NCBI GenBank assembly: GCA_032622095.1
Contig: CP136062.1
Location: 18,539,739-18,603,738, forward strand
Length of the DNA: 64,000 nt
Source: Siphonodentalium dalli
Lineage: Eukaryota > Mollusca > Scaphopoda > Gadilida > Siphonodentaliidae
Direction of reading: 5' to 3'
Both the position numbers and the translations under genes were made by a program. The notes under the pieces are model-generated. The model was not told the DNA's origin. It saw only the letters and a list, made by a program, of their open reading frames with translations, and ran no database searches. Positions 46,823 to 58,633 of the stretch are shown piece after piece. Within the stretch, counting starts at the first letter, position 1, and the number at the start of each line of letters is the position of its first letter.

Positions 46823-47419
46823 TTTATTACACTTCTGCATCAATTTGGTTCGCCAAATATGATTAAAACACACATAACTAATGCATGCCTTCGGGTGTAA
46901 AAAAAATACCCGATTCGAGTCGAGGATATCGAGTTTTTATATTTTTTATTTTTCGAGATATATGTTCTTATTGGTGGCCTGGAAAGAAATCGCCAAGGCG
47001 AGGGTCTCGCACCAAATTGTGGATGGAGATGTATAACTCTAAATTCAAGTGGGCTTTGGGTGTTAAGATAATTGAAAATCCAGCCATATGTCGTTGAACA
47101 AAATGTTGATAAATAACACGTTTTTGTCAACTTCATACTATAGTTGTAGTTCACGAAAATACGCCGTGATACATGTGGTATTCTCGGACAATGCACCATA
47201 AACTGGCCCTCGTTGTGTCTTTATTTACTCTTATATATTATGCATGAATCTCGGAAACCCTTGGAAAATTGGATGCATATACCTTATACAGTAAGTTATA
47301 CTAGTACTTTGTTTGCATCCATGAGGTTCTGGTGGATAACTGTATTTGTCCACTACATCGATGCATTATAATTTCCATTTAACAATGTCGAATATCACCA
47401 CCCAGGTGGACCTAGCATA
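46823..47419. other. No gene seen
   Basis: Sequence between two satellites. A minus-strand frame of 119 codons here has no domain, hydrophobic segment or splice support. Confidence 0.45.
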
Positions 47420-48358
47420 CTCTCATCACACACTCACCTGGAAACTCCAATGCATTTATACTCTCATCACACACTCACCTGGAAACTCCAATGCATTTAT
47501 ACTCTCATCACACACTCACCTGGAAACTCCAATGTATTTATACTCTCATCACACACTCACCTGGAAACTCCAATGTATTTATACTCTCATCACACACTCA
47601 TCTGGAAACTCCAATGTATTTATACTCTCATCACACACTCACCTGGAAACTCCAATGTATTTATACTCTCATCACACACTCACCTGGAAACTCCAATGTA
47701 TTTAAACTCTCATCACACACTCACCTGGAAACTCCAATGTATTTATACTCTCATCACACACTCACCTGGAAACTCCAATGTATTTATACTCTCATCACAC
47801 ACTCACCTGGAAACTCCAATGTATTTATACTCTCATCACACACTCATCTGGAAACTCCAATGTATTTATACTCTCATCACACACTCACCTGGAAACTCCA
47901 ATGTATTTATACTCTCATCACACACTCACCTGGAAACTCCAATGCATTTATACTCTCATCACACACTCATCTGGAAACTCCAATGTATTTATACTCCCAT
48001 CATACAATCATCTGGAAACTCCAATGTATTTATACTCTCATCACACACTCATCTGGAAACTCCAATGTATTTATACTCTCATCACACACTCATCTGGAAA
48101 CTCCAATGTATTTATACTCTCATCACACACTCACCTGGAAACTCCAATGCATTTATACTCTCATCACACACTCATCTGGAAACTCCAATGTATTTATACT
48201 CTCATCACACACTCATCTGGAAACTCCAATGTATTTATACTCTCATCACACACTCACCTGGAAACTCCAATGCATTTATACTCTCATCACACACTCACCT
48301 GGAAACTCCAATGCATTTATACTCTCATCACACACTCACCTGGAAACTCCAATGCATG
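47420..48358. repeat. 41-bp satellite (about 23 units) with a donor site in each unit
   Basis: The plus-strand unit is CTCATCACACACTCACCTGG, AAACTCCAATGTATTTATAC, T. On the minus strand each unit reads TTGGAGTTTCCAG|GTGAGTGTG (units with ATCTGG lose the G of the donor context to GATGAG). Three frames stay open because 41-bp units cycle through frames without stops; none is a gene. The right end abuts the possible 5' exon at 48340. Confidence 0.95.
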
Positions 48359-48440
48359 TATGTGGTAGACAAAATAAAACCTATCAGGCAGTGTGTGAAA
48401 AATCAATCTTCATATTTGACTGTTTTAAACAATTCAATTA
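48340..48440 (-). other. Possible 5' noncoding exon of the lectin gene (right edge arbitrary)
   Basis: On the minus strand the sequence runs into TTTCCAG|GTGAGTGTGTG with the donor at 48339, a near-perfect 5' splice site. It is followed at once by a 41-bp satellite whose every unit repeats the same exon-edge and donor bases. The position, upstream of lectin exon 1 on the same strand, fits an untranslated first exon spliced to the acceptor at 41043. No start codon, promoter or transcript supports this directly, and the upstream end is not defined. Confidence 0.35.
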
Positions 48441-49560
48441 AAACTGAACTGTAATTTTAGCTAAAGGAGATAATTGATATTGATATTAGTAGGGTTTTTT
48501 TGCGGTTTTAGACCAACATTAGTTAAATTGGGGGGGGGGTGGGTGTAAAAAATTGGGAGTGAAAAATTATTTATTTTGCAGGTTTGGGGTTGTGGTCCCA
48601 CGTCTCTCATCCGATCGTCACCAGACTTCATATGGTTCTTATATGGGTGACCGCTAGACGGGAGCCGCATTAGGGAGAAGGGGTCAACGTGGTGATGCGG
48701 TTGCAGAAAACATAGTATCTCTCTGGTATATGTGGTGCCGGCGAATATAACCAGCTATTATTTCCAGGGATAGAGACAGTCTCCGCCACATAATATGTAG
48801 GCAACTTTGGTCAAGTTTAGAATTTATTAAAATAATGTCTATATGGTACTCATTTGTGTTTTTGATACATTGCGTTCACAGTATACCACTATGCGTTCTT
48901 GTGATACAAGCGGAATATGCATGTTTCATCATTTGATCGGAGGCAACTATGACTACTATTTTGAGACAGGGACAATATGATCTACACATTTTAGTAAGTA
49001 CTCTATGAATATGTCTCATACTTTTATATAGCAGTTGATTTTGAAAGGTTTTATCAGGTAAATATCAAAATAAACGATGATCGGTCACATTCGTGATACT
49101 GGTCTGAGCACATTTGTTTCTGCTTCTAGAAAAGATCAATTCATCCCAATTAATCCCACTTAACTGTTTGTTTACACATGTATATCACACGATTCACGAT
49201 AAACAACGCAAATAAAACTTCGTTATTTTTCCGTTTCCGAACGGCAAAATGTTCAGATTTAACCGTTTCACGATACCCTGCTTTCGCTTGCTCTCTCGTG
49301 AGATACATTAGAGAGAATTCATACATTTCTTATCAAAAGTTTCTCTTAAATATACTCTGCAATCATTCTTCTCACATAAGTCGAACGTTTGTTCGCTCTT
49401 ATATAGGACTAGCTATCCAATTTTGCCCACAATGTAAATTTTATTCGATTTTGAGCGTAATAACATTTCATGACTGGTGATCCATGCGGCAAGAGTAATC
49501 ATTTGCGGCCAGTTTTTGTCGAAAACTGTCACGAAATACACCCGATACCTATCCCTACCC
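48441..49560. other. No gene seen; candidate upstream region of the lectin gene
   Basis: If the 5' exon at 48340 is real, the lectin promoter should lie here on the minus strand. I see no clear TATA or initiator. A G-run lies at 48530-48540. Confidence 0.35.
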
Positions 49561-50138
49561 TTAAAGGGATACTGTACCCAAATGTTGTTGTTGGTTTCTT
49601 TAGTCTCTGAGTTGTAGAATAAGGTAACCAGATTTCCATTATTTGAAAGTCTGTTGAGTACGAAGTAATGTTACGGATGGCAGATTAGCCGGAATGCGAA
49701 AATAACAATTGTCGTTGTCGAGTAATATTTGGACAGTTTTCAAGCAAATGTATCAAATAAATGTTATATTACATGAATACTAGTCCCATATACTCATTAA
49801 GTCATTGCCTAGTAACTAGTCAGTGAGTGGCTTGAGTTTACGCCCCCTATCAACATAATTTGTTACACGATCATGTGTTCCACGCTTTGCCCAATCCACT
49901 ATCCGTGAATTATTTTGATTACGTCTTGTACACGGAAATTCGTAATTTAATTTATGACTCCAGCCATAAATTTAATTTTTATCAAATTATTAACTTTGAT
50001 TTTAAGATAACATATTAACCTGAACGTTTACAGAATACACCTTCGACTCAAATTACTTATAGTTGTATATATATTATCGATATTAGATCGTTGTTATCTC
50101 TGGGAATTTATTGAAAATGGCGAACAGTACCCCCTTAA
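49561..50138. mobile_element. TTAA-flanked MITE (family B), second copy
   Basis: TTAA target sites at both ends; termini AGGGATACTGTACCC and the complement of GAACAGTACCCCC. About 580 bp, no coding capacity. Presence of two copies with conserved ends supports a mobile family. Confidence 0.75.
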
Positions 50139-52022
50139 CGACAATAGCCGAATTTGCCGATATCGGGTACTCCCACCATATACGTCGCGCACAGATCTCG
50201 AAGATGATTTTTGATATGTTGCTCGGAATTGTGTACTGATTCTAAAAATTATAAAATGATTTCTGTACAAATTGTGTCTGGGTCAAATCCTATGTTGACT
50301 GGACTAACTAACGCAAGAGAAAAGAAAAGTCTTACCGTGTGATAGAAAATGTAAATATTCTTCGAATAGTCTGGATGGAAATGCGCTCTGGTTTATATCA
50401 GTTGAATTTATATGAATTTTGGAGGGCGCGGTATCGTCTCTATGGTGTTCAATAATAGTGACTATTGATTATTTGGTTGTTAACCCGCTATTGGAACTCG
50501 GATCGCGTGTCGGGCACCCCACCTAAAAAGCCAGTGATAAAATGCAGGACAATTAGGCACGAAACTTCAAATATATTAACGCAATCCTATACATTAATGC
50601 GTGCGTACTTTTGCTTTGAATTAGTTTAATGCGTGTTAATGTAATTGGTTGCACCATAGATTAAGGATGGCCACCATGTCCGATATGACATCACACAAAC
50701 ACCATATGTGCGTTTATAAAGGCTCCATAAAATAATTAGATCTAATCAATGAGCCACCATTACTGGGTGGTTTGGGTTGTCAGATATCCACATTCAAAAC
50801 AGGAAGTTTTATAACGTCTTAAATTTTCGCAGACTATTAAAGATTCCAGCTAATAAATAATTAGATTGAACCCATGATCACATGCATTAATATGAGATTT
50901 TGATCACTCTCAAAATGGAAAGTTTTAACACGTTTAGAATTATTATTATCATATCAAACATTCCAATTATCGTCTCATATAAAGAGCGTCCATGTTGTCT
51001 TTGTCCAAAAGCAAATGGTATTACAGAGCGTACTCAATAACGAGCTGGTAATAAAGTCCCCACTCAATGACCAGCTTTTATGATCGTTTTCGACGATTGA
51101 GTGGATATATTGTGTGCTATACGAATGCTGTTAATTTCATTTATGTTTAATTTATTATTATTTTGCCCAGTTAGCGACACATTGGTTACGAAATTTTATC
51201 AAATCGGACGGAGCATCTTAAAGTGGGAATCCTAGTCCCATTCCTTAGGTAGCAGTGCACGATTTCTGGCCATTTTCACCATTTTGAGAGGAGTACTTTA
51301 CTACAACCTTCTGCTGCGCCCTGATCATTGATAAACAGCACATGATACAGAAATGGTCAGAGTATTATCTGTCTGTATTTTGACAAGAATTGTCTCATCA
51401 TAAGTTGAATTTATCTCCTTTAGACTGACTTAGAAAAAATCTTCATGTTAACTTTTTTTTGGCCGAAATTGACCGTCTTCGGTCCCATACCTAACCACGT
51501 CAGAGCGAATGTCAGTCTATAATCACCGTATGGGCTGATATAACCTAGATATATGTAAGATATATTAAAAATATTGAAAAAGTGATCGTATCGATTTTGA
51601 AATTTTGTCTTCGAAGTGCAAACAACTTACTGTTTTCAAGGGAGAGAAATCGAGCTCTTTTCCGGTGGAGTACCATACAGAGCTGGCCGACATCAGATTC
51701 CAAAAACATACTTCGTATTCAGATATCATCCCATTTTGTATACTATGGTACCTATATAATTAATATATATAAAATAATTAAACCATCAAACCATTACTTC
51801 CAGACATAACAGAAGCCAAACTGACAGTTATAGCCCTTATATGCTTTAAATCCTATTTCTCAGCCTCCTACAAACCCATGAAATCGTGTACTGCTACCTT
51901 ATTTTAAGAGCGAGTAGAAATTCATGGCATGATTTAGACCAATCTTACACTTGCAAGCTGAGCTGCACCTATATTTGATTTTCTTTAGACAATCGCTGTT
52001 GAATTCGCGAACATTTTAAAAC
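50139..52022. other. No gene seen
   Basis: AT-rich sequence without repeats of note or exons with good splice sites. Upstream exons of the 52923 tail exon were looked for here and not found. Confidence 0.45.
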
Positions 52023-52542
52023 TAAGGTGACATTGGTTACATATTCGAAATTCGACACATTCACTACTTAAGTATTCGCTACATTCACTATATTCTCACA
52101 TTGCCCATTGGGTCGTTGCACAACGAGTAAAGACTATCGTAGGGTGGCCCCCGACCATACAAGTAAAATGACACAAAACTTGCCAAAAAATTGCCAAAAT
52201 TTCGACAAAATTAAGGGGAAAAAAATCGAATTTTCTAGTTTTCTTACTTTTGTCCCGATTTTGACAAGACAAAGGCTACCATGGTGTGGCACCCGACCAT
52301 ACAAGTAAATTGACATAACAAAATGCCAAAATTAGGGGGGGGGGGAATCGAATTGTCTAGTTTTCGTAGTTTGCCCGGATTTTGACAGGACAAAGGCTAC
52401 CATGGTGTGGCCCTCGACCATACAAGTCAACCCACGGTAGTCTGTATATATTCGTTATGCAACGACCCAATGGCGAATATGCGAATGAATAATGAATGTG
52501 TCGAATGTCCATGTATTCCTTGTAACCAATGTCACCTTGGTA
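52023..52542. mobile_element. MITE family C with GGTGACATTGG termini
   Basis: The left end is AAGGTGACATTGGTTACATA and the right end is the complement, TGTAACCAATGTCACCTT. Inside is a ~130-bp direct repeat beginning CGACCATACAAGTAAA and continuing through TTTGCCAAAATT and GACA(A/G)GACAAAGGCTACC. Confidence 0.65.
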
Positions 52543-52900
52543 TGAATGTGACGATTTCCTTGTGTTTAAGTGGTGTATCAAGCTTTTTCAGATGAATATT
52601 GGGGAAATTGTGAATCAGAAGTGAACACGGGCTCGTTCTACTGATAAGCAACATTTCATACCAATGTCACCTGGGTATGAATGTGACGATTTTCTTGTGT
52701 TCAAGTTGTGTTCATAGAAATGAGATACTCGCATATTTTCCACTTTGTTCACTTGGCAAGTGTCAAATGAACTGTCTTGTGGGCTAATGTTTACTGTATC
52801 AAGCTTGTTCAGATGAATATTGGGGAAATTAATCACAAAATGTGATTCAGAAGTGAACACGGGCTCATTGTACTGAGAACTTAATTGATAAGCAACAGTT
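52540..52900. repeat. Local direct duplication before the 52923 exon
   Basis: GGTATGAATGTGACGATTT, AGATGAATATTGGGGAAATT and AGAAGTGAACACGGGCTC occur in the same order at 52540-52660 and 52672-52890. The second copy holds a ~75-bp insertion (or the first a deletion). Confidence 0.75.
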
Positions 52901-52922
52901 CACGATCAGTCTTTTTCATTAG

Positions 52923-53120
52923 CACTACTATCGCAATCAGTTTTGCTACTTTTACCCGGTGCCAAATCTCCCATCATCATATGATGAAGTCATGAAGAAG
53001 GAGGCGGACACAACAGCTCCTCTGATGACGGGCGGATATAAAGAGCCGTCTGCTCCTCAGCCCCCTCCCATGGATTACGGAGATCTCGGACCTCCTCCAT
53101 CTTACCAGAGCTACAAATGA
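52923..53120 (+). CDS. Isolated last exon with PY-type cytoplasmic tail (partial gene)
   Basis: The acceptor CAGTCTTTTTCATTAG lies before 52923. The exon reads 65 codons to TGA at 53118: HYYRNQFCYFYPVPNLPSSY, DEVMKKEADTTAPLMTGGYK, EPSAPQPPPMDYGDLGPPPS, YQSYK. Two tyrosine-proline motifs (LPSSY-DEV and PPPSY) in a Pro/Tyr-rich end resemble the C-terminal tails of small tetraspan membrane proteins such as the LAPTM4 group, whose tails have LPPY and PPPPY motifs that bind NEDD4-type WW domains. That comparison is from memory of the family and is not decisive. Upstream exons, which should carry membrane helices, were not found. Halves of one MITE flank the exon in opposite orientation, so a captured or orphan exon is possible. 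Confidence 0.55.
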   Translation, partial: HYYRNQFCYFYPVPNLPSSYDEVMKKEADTTAPLMTGGYKEPSAPQPPPMDYGDLGPPPSYQSYK

Positions 53121-53248
53121 TATTATTTTAGCTCTACTTGACGATTGTCGTCAAAATCTCGGATCTGCTAGTTCATTTGATATTTTCTACTGAAGCATAT
53201 AGAAGAGTGTCGTCTGCTCATGTTTGTCTGGGGCTCTGTATGGGTGAA

Positions 53249-53384
53249 ATTATAAAATTGTTAAAGAATACAAGAAAAAATTATTAAAATTGTAAAAAAT
53301 TGTTAGGCCAATGCATTCTATTATATATGCGAGGCGACCTATGGTCGACTCGCATATATAAGAGAATGCATTGGCACAGGGTAA
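53249..53384 (+). mobile_element. MITE family A fragment, one hairpin
   Basis: AAATTGTTAAAGAATAC, then the hairpin GCCAATGCATTCTATTATAT...TTGGCACAGGG. Outer termini are missing. It lies in the 3' flank of the exon at 52923-53120, so that exon's transcript may carry it. Confidence 0.7.
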
Positions 53385-53874
53385 AAATAAATCCCGACTT
53401 ACGACTGGATTTGATATGGCGCTCATTGAGTCGCCAGGATCCCAAGCGGACGGTTACTGCTACAGATAGTATACACACGTGCTTCAACCTCACAGATTTA
53501 TTTGATGCTCCTTCAGAAAATATGTATACCGAATATTTAAACTACTGTGATTTTAATACTGAATAAGATACAGAAGTTTCATTGTCACAATACTCTTGTC
53601 AATTTGAGGTTATGTTACAGTCTGCATTTTCACAGACGGTAGTGGAATGATTACTACACTGATGAGACAAAGTATAGTCAATGTCCAGGTTATTTAATTT
53701 ATAAGCAAAACTCATGATTGACATTCATGTAATTCTTGTTGGAACTGCATGACTGATCCAATTCTAAAAGGTAATTATAAGAGGCAAACCATGGGCCATA
53801 ATTCATATTTACAGTGGATAAACCGTACAAACATATAATCGGAAGAAGCTTTCTCCAAGACGAAAAATTCTATT

Positions 53875-54201
53875 ATTATTTTGCTTGTATGGTCGGGGTT
53901 AGTCTCTCCGGTCAAAAGCGGGCCAAAACTTGGAAAACTGGCAGTCGATTTTTGGCCCCTAATTTTGTCGACATTTTGGCAAATTTCTGGCAACTTATTT
54001 ATGTAATTTTGCTTGTATGGTCGGGAGCACACTATACGGTGATATTTATCCAGTCAAAATCTGGCTAAAGCTACGAAAACTGGTAAATTCGATTGTTGGC
54101 CCCTAATGTTGTATACTCAATGGCGAATATGCGAATGTAGCGAATATGAGAATACGTACTGATTGTGTCGAATTTCGAATAAGTGACCAATGTCACCGTA
54201 G
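53875..54201. mobile_element. MITE family C, inverted partial copy
   Basis: GCTTGTATGGTCGGG twice, GTGTCGAATTTCGAATAAGT and the terminus GACCAATGTCACCG are in reverse orientation to the element at 52023. Together the two bracket the exon at 52923. Confidence 0.65.
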
Positions 54202-54241
54202 TGTATTATTATTATACCAATAACATGATTTATGAAGGCGT

Positions 54242-57200
54242 TATTATACAGTTATCGCCCGCGATTGAGTGAGACACGGGGATTTGTCGCCCGCTCGAGA
54301 CCTGGAATGTCACCCGAGGGCCGCCAGGCCCGAGGGTGACATTCCAGGTCGAGAGCGGCGACAAATCCCCGTGTCTCACGAAAACAAGGGTGATAACTGT
54401 TTTGTTATCTGACAATGGAGTACACACGAACCCCCTTAATAGCAGGCATAAATGCGCGCATATATTCTTTAATCCAGTTCGAAAAGTTAATTTTATGTTG
54501 GAATCATCGCTAATTAGAAAATAAAACATTCATAATCTGGATCAATTAACAGACCCGTCATTTGCGCAGATATTCTCCGGTCAGTTTGCTGGTTGCATTG
54601 TGGAAATCGGTTCACGGAAAGAGGAGTAAAGCAATTTCGAAGTTGAGTAGCCATGCAGCGAAATGTTCGGTTTCGTTTCAAATGAGCGTGAAGACGCCGA
54701 CAGACGTGTGAATTTCCAGAATGCTAAAATGGGAACTAACACGTTGTAGTAGTGCAAAAAGAAATTGACATCTGTCACAGATCGTTACGCAACATACGGG
54801 TATTCTCTGAAGTCTGATGAATGTATTGAAGAAAAGAAATAATCAATTGATAAACAGCAAAGAGTGGCTATTTGGTCTAGTACATAAACGTAGTTGTAAC
54901 GTATGTACATCGTATGTGCAATTGTCTGCAGCATACTAACTACATAATAAGGTTTATCTATTTGTCCCACGGTCTTTATTATTGATATAAAAAGGTCCAA
55001 TATGAATATTACACCTTATAACAGATATGTGTCTGTGATAACACAATTTATACATAGCGTGCTTTAATTGCAAATAAAAAAACACACAATTATGCAAATT
55101 AGCAAACACCACAGTTCGCGGTTGTTATGAAACAGTGGGGTTCATAAAAACAGTGTTTTCGAAATTATCAGAGAGCTTTCAGAGAATCTCTGCGCGGTGA
55201 GTTCTTCGTAGTTCTATGTTTACTGGTAACAGCTGAGCGGTCAATAACTGAGACAATGTTACCACGGGGGGGAGAACTGCGACGTGAGGATCGGTGGCAT
55301 TCCGATAAAGAGACTGTGGAAATCCGATAAACGAGACGGTTCGCTTTCGGCGACAAACGAGATTTTCTTCGTGTTTGGGCATTCAAACGGAATTGCCGTG
55401 ACAAATCAGGTTTCATATCATCATATCGTTATTTTAGTTACTAATATCCATCAAAATCTAGACGCTACAGTGAGTAAAACCAATAGAATCGCCATTTAAA
55501 AGTCACGCGACGGTTCGTTTTCCGATAAAAAACGAACCGTCGCGTGTCTTTTATCGGAAAACGAACCGTCGCGTGACTTTTAAATGGCTATTCTCTTGGA
55601 TTTAGTCACTGTATCGTCTATATTTTGATGGATATTAGTAACTTAAATAACGATATGATGATATGAAACCTGATTTGTCACGGCAATTCCGTTTGAATGC
55701 CCAAACAGGAAGAAAATCTCGTTTGTCGCCGAAAGCGAACCGTCTCGTTTATCGGATTTCCACCGTCTCTTTATCGGAATTCCACCGTCTCTTTATCGGA
55801 ATTCCACCGTCTCTTTATCGGAATGCCACCGATCCTCACGTCGCAGTTCTCGCCCCGTGGTTACCCTCGAGGGTAATATGGTGATTTACCATGTGACGCA
55901 CTCTCAGCCAATCAGAAGAGAGGAAAATGGGATGAAGGATAACAATGTTTATTAATGGCCCGACAGGAATGATGAACATCACGATGGCCTATTAATCATT
56001 CCTGGAGGGTGGTTATTAAACCATGACGCCGGACAAAATCATGTTATTACTATTATTACCAATTCGCCCTCGTGTGATCACGTGATCGGTGACTTAACCG
56101 GAAGCGGGCGGCGGGCGTTAATGAAAACAAAGCTTCATGAACGCCCGCCGCTGCTTTCGGTCAACTTGGTCTCAAAAGTTTGGAATCTTATCGTGCAGGT
56201 AAATACTGTTAATCTACTAGAGATCGCCCTCTAAAGTGGTATTGATAACCATTGTTATCCTTCATCCCATTTTCCTCTCTTTTGATTGGCTGAGAGTGCG
56301 TCACATGGCGGGCCGTAAATCACCTTATTACCCTCGAGGGTAACATTGTCTCAGTTATTGACCGCTCAGCTGTTACCAGTAAACATAGAACTACGAAGAA
56401 TTCAACGTGCAGATATTACATCACAGCTCTCTAATCATTTTCGAAAACACACATTTTATAAACCCCACTGTTTCGTAGCAACCGCGAACTGTGGTGTTTG
56501 CTAACTTGCATAATTGTTGTCTTTAGTTTGCAATTAAAGCACGCTATATATGTATAAATGGTGTTATCACGGTCATACATTCCTTAAAAGGTGTAATGTT
56601 CCTATTGGACCTTTTTATATCAATAATGAATACCGTGGAACAAATAGAGAAACCTTATTACGCAGTTGGTATGTACTGCAGACAATTATTGCAAACACGA
56701 TGTACATACGTCAAAAATAAGTTTCTGTACTAAACTCTAAATATCAAATAGCCTCTCTTTACTATTTATCAATCGACAATTTTCTTCGGCTATACATTCC
56801 TCCGACTTCACAGGAATACCTTTATGTTGCGTAACAGCATGTAACTGTTGTCAATTTATTTTGGCACCACCACATCGCATCGTGTAAGTTTCACATTTTA
56901 GCGTTCTCGAAATTAACACGACAGTCACGTCTATATACCTGCGTCTTTACGCTCATTTAAACCGACACCGAACATTTCGCTGCATGGCTACTCTACTTCG
57001 AAATTGCTTAACTCCACATTCCGCGAACCGATTCTCACCATGCGTCCAGCAAACTAACCGGACAATAGCTTCGCAAATGATGGGTATATCAATTGATCCA
57101 AAATGTGAACGTTTTATTTTCTAAAAAGCGAGGATTCCAACATAAAATTAACTCTTCGAGCTGGATTAATGAATATACGCGCGTACTTAGGAATGCCATT

Positions 57201-57392
57201 AAGAATGTTCGTAAGTTTGTCAGATAACAAAACAGTTGTCACCCTTGTTTTCGTGAGACACGGGGATTTGTCGCCGCTCGCGACCTGGAATGTCACCATC
57301 GGGCCTGGCGGCCCTCGTGTGACATTCCAGGTCTCGAGCGGGCGACAAATTCCCATGTCTCACTCAATCACGGGCGACAACTGTATAGTGTT
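54242..57392. mobile_element. 3.15-kb palindromic (foldback) element with ~1.3-kb arms
   Basis: The two arms are inverted copies throughout. Ends: TA-CAGTTATCGCCCGCG at the left and the complement of GGGCGACAACTG-TA at the right, giving a TA target and CAGT termini of Tc1/mariner type. Each arm begins with a GC-rich hairpin (54269-54379, 57253-57363, GTGAGACACGGGGATTTGTC). The centre (55500-55582) is a short-looped palindrome of AACGAACCGTCGCGTG. The arms are diverged by indels and substitutions, so this is not a recent assembly artefact. No protein is recognised. Confidence 0.8.
55862..56342. mobile_element. ~480-bp TIR element nested in the right arm of the palindrome
   Basis: TACCCTCGAGGGTAATATGG at the left is inverted at the right, with ~85-bp arms including CACTCTCAGCCAATCAGAAG. 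The left arm of the host palindrome keeps the empty site (complement reads GTGGTAACATTGTC), which defines a TA or TWA target duplication. The centre has a GCGGGCGTTAATG / CATGAACGCCCGC hairpin. Confidence 0.8.
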
Positions 57393-57591
57393 CACTGATT
57401 TTAAAAACTTAACTTAAAAAACAATATTGCGTTTAGAGATAAGTGGGGGTTTTTGGAACCACCCCATCGAAACCCGATTTTCAACTTCTGTTTATAATGG
57501 CATATAGTCCAAGGGCTGATGTGGTACTCCTGCACCCCCAAGATTTACCTTCACTAGACTATGGCGAAACAGTGATACCAATATCAGTTTT

Positions 57592-58172
57592 ATGGTACCC
57601 TCACACCATAGCGTATGCTGAAACCTATGAGTTGCGTGTAAAAAATATGTGTATACGCACCAAACGCAACCGAAATTAACCTATTCGACATATGGGTTGC
57701 GTGTGAGTTGCGTGTGGGTTGCGTGTGGGTTGCGAACTGAACTTATGATCCCCCAAATATCTGCGATCACCGGCGTACGAGTTGTGTGAGAGCTGCGTGT
57801 GAGTTGCGTGCAGAACTTACGAGTTGCGTTTGACCTGCGTGCTAGTTGCCTGGCCAGATACCTCAAATTTGGACCTGAGATCACCTGCGTTCATAACTTA
57901 TGAGTTGCGTACCTGTTGCAATCGTGTTGCGTGCGTAGCGTACCTGTTGCGTCCCTGTTGCGTATAAATTGATTCGCAGAGAATTATTGAACATGTTCAA
58001 ATTTTCCGATTTACTCTGCGTGTGTCTGCGATCACATGCGTGCTTGTTACGTACTTCAAACCTATAAAACTTATTAGTTGCGTGTGAGTTGCGTTCGAAA
58101 CTTATGACCACTATTTTGTATTCGCAACCATACGCAACTGGTGATCGCTATGGTGTGAGGGCACCATTAGAA
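57592..58172. mobile_element. TIR element filled with TTGCGTG minisatellite
   Basis: TATGGTACCCTCACACCATA at the left and its near complement TATGGTGTGAGGGCACCATT at the right. Internally GAGTTGCGTGTG, GGTTGCGTGTGG and related words recur on the plus strand. No coding capacity. Confidence 0.7.
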
Positions 58173-58195
58173 ATAACTGAAGTCTGTGTACTCAC

Positions 58196-58285
58196 AGAAT
58201 CCGAGAGGATCATATCCGACTGTGTCGCCGCTACACTGGTGCAATTAACTGATATATCATCCGTCTTCTTCTTTTGGCCATATGT
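58196..58285 (-). pseudogene. Partial duplicate of the 58634-58883 exon, with its donor
   Basis: The minus strand repeats the 3' end of the neighbouring exon nearly base for base. It reads QKKKTDDISVNCTSVAATQS and DMILSDS in the same frame, followed by GTGAGTACAC. Homology fades upstream of the Lys run, so no full exon or acceptor is evident. Either this is a mutually exclusive exon whose start I cannot see, or a truncated duplication. The copies are about 440 bp apart. Confidence 0.45.
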
Positions 58286-58633
58286 TCAATCCATTACACG
58301 ATAACGTTACACTGCCATTCTGGTCGTCTGTCTCTGTCTATAAATATAACGAATGTGTGTCTGTTAGTATGAATATTTCGGTTTGTATATGGTTGTTGCA
58401 TGTAATTCGCCAACGTTTTGTGTGTGTCTGTTAGTATGAATGCTTCTATGTGCATGGTTGTTGTAAATGGAAATCATGTATGTAATTCTTATGTTCACCA
58501 CTTAGTTGATGACTGTAAATATGTTGAGTTTATGTTCTTATAATTTATATTAATTGTATGCATTCTCTAAATATCTCCATGAATGGAGGAAATAAAGAAT
58601 ATATATATATAATATCAGTTTTAGTGTACTCAC

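Noticed and set aside
46840-47199. 119-codon minus-strand frame upstream of lectin exon 1
   Set aside because: No recognisable domain or hydrophobic segment and no splice junction linking it to the lectin exons.
47450-48454. 334- and 316-codon overlapping plus-strand frames
   Set aside because: 41-bp satellite without stops in any plus frame, so three frames are open at once.
55168-55416. Frames of 60-80 codons in both arms of the large palindrome (MKPDLSRQFRLNAQT...)
   Set aside because: Present in both arms only because the arms are inverted copies; no domain, and frames break between copies.
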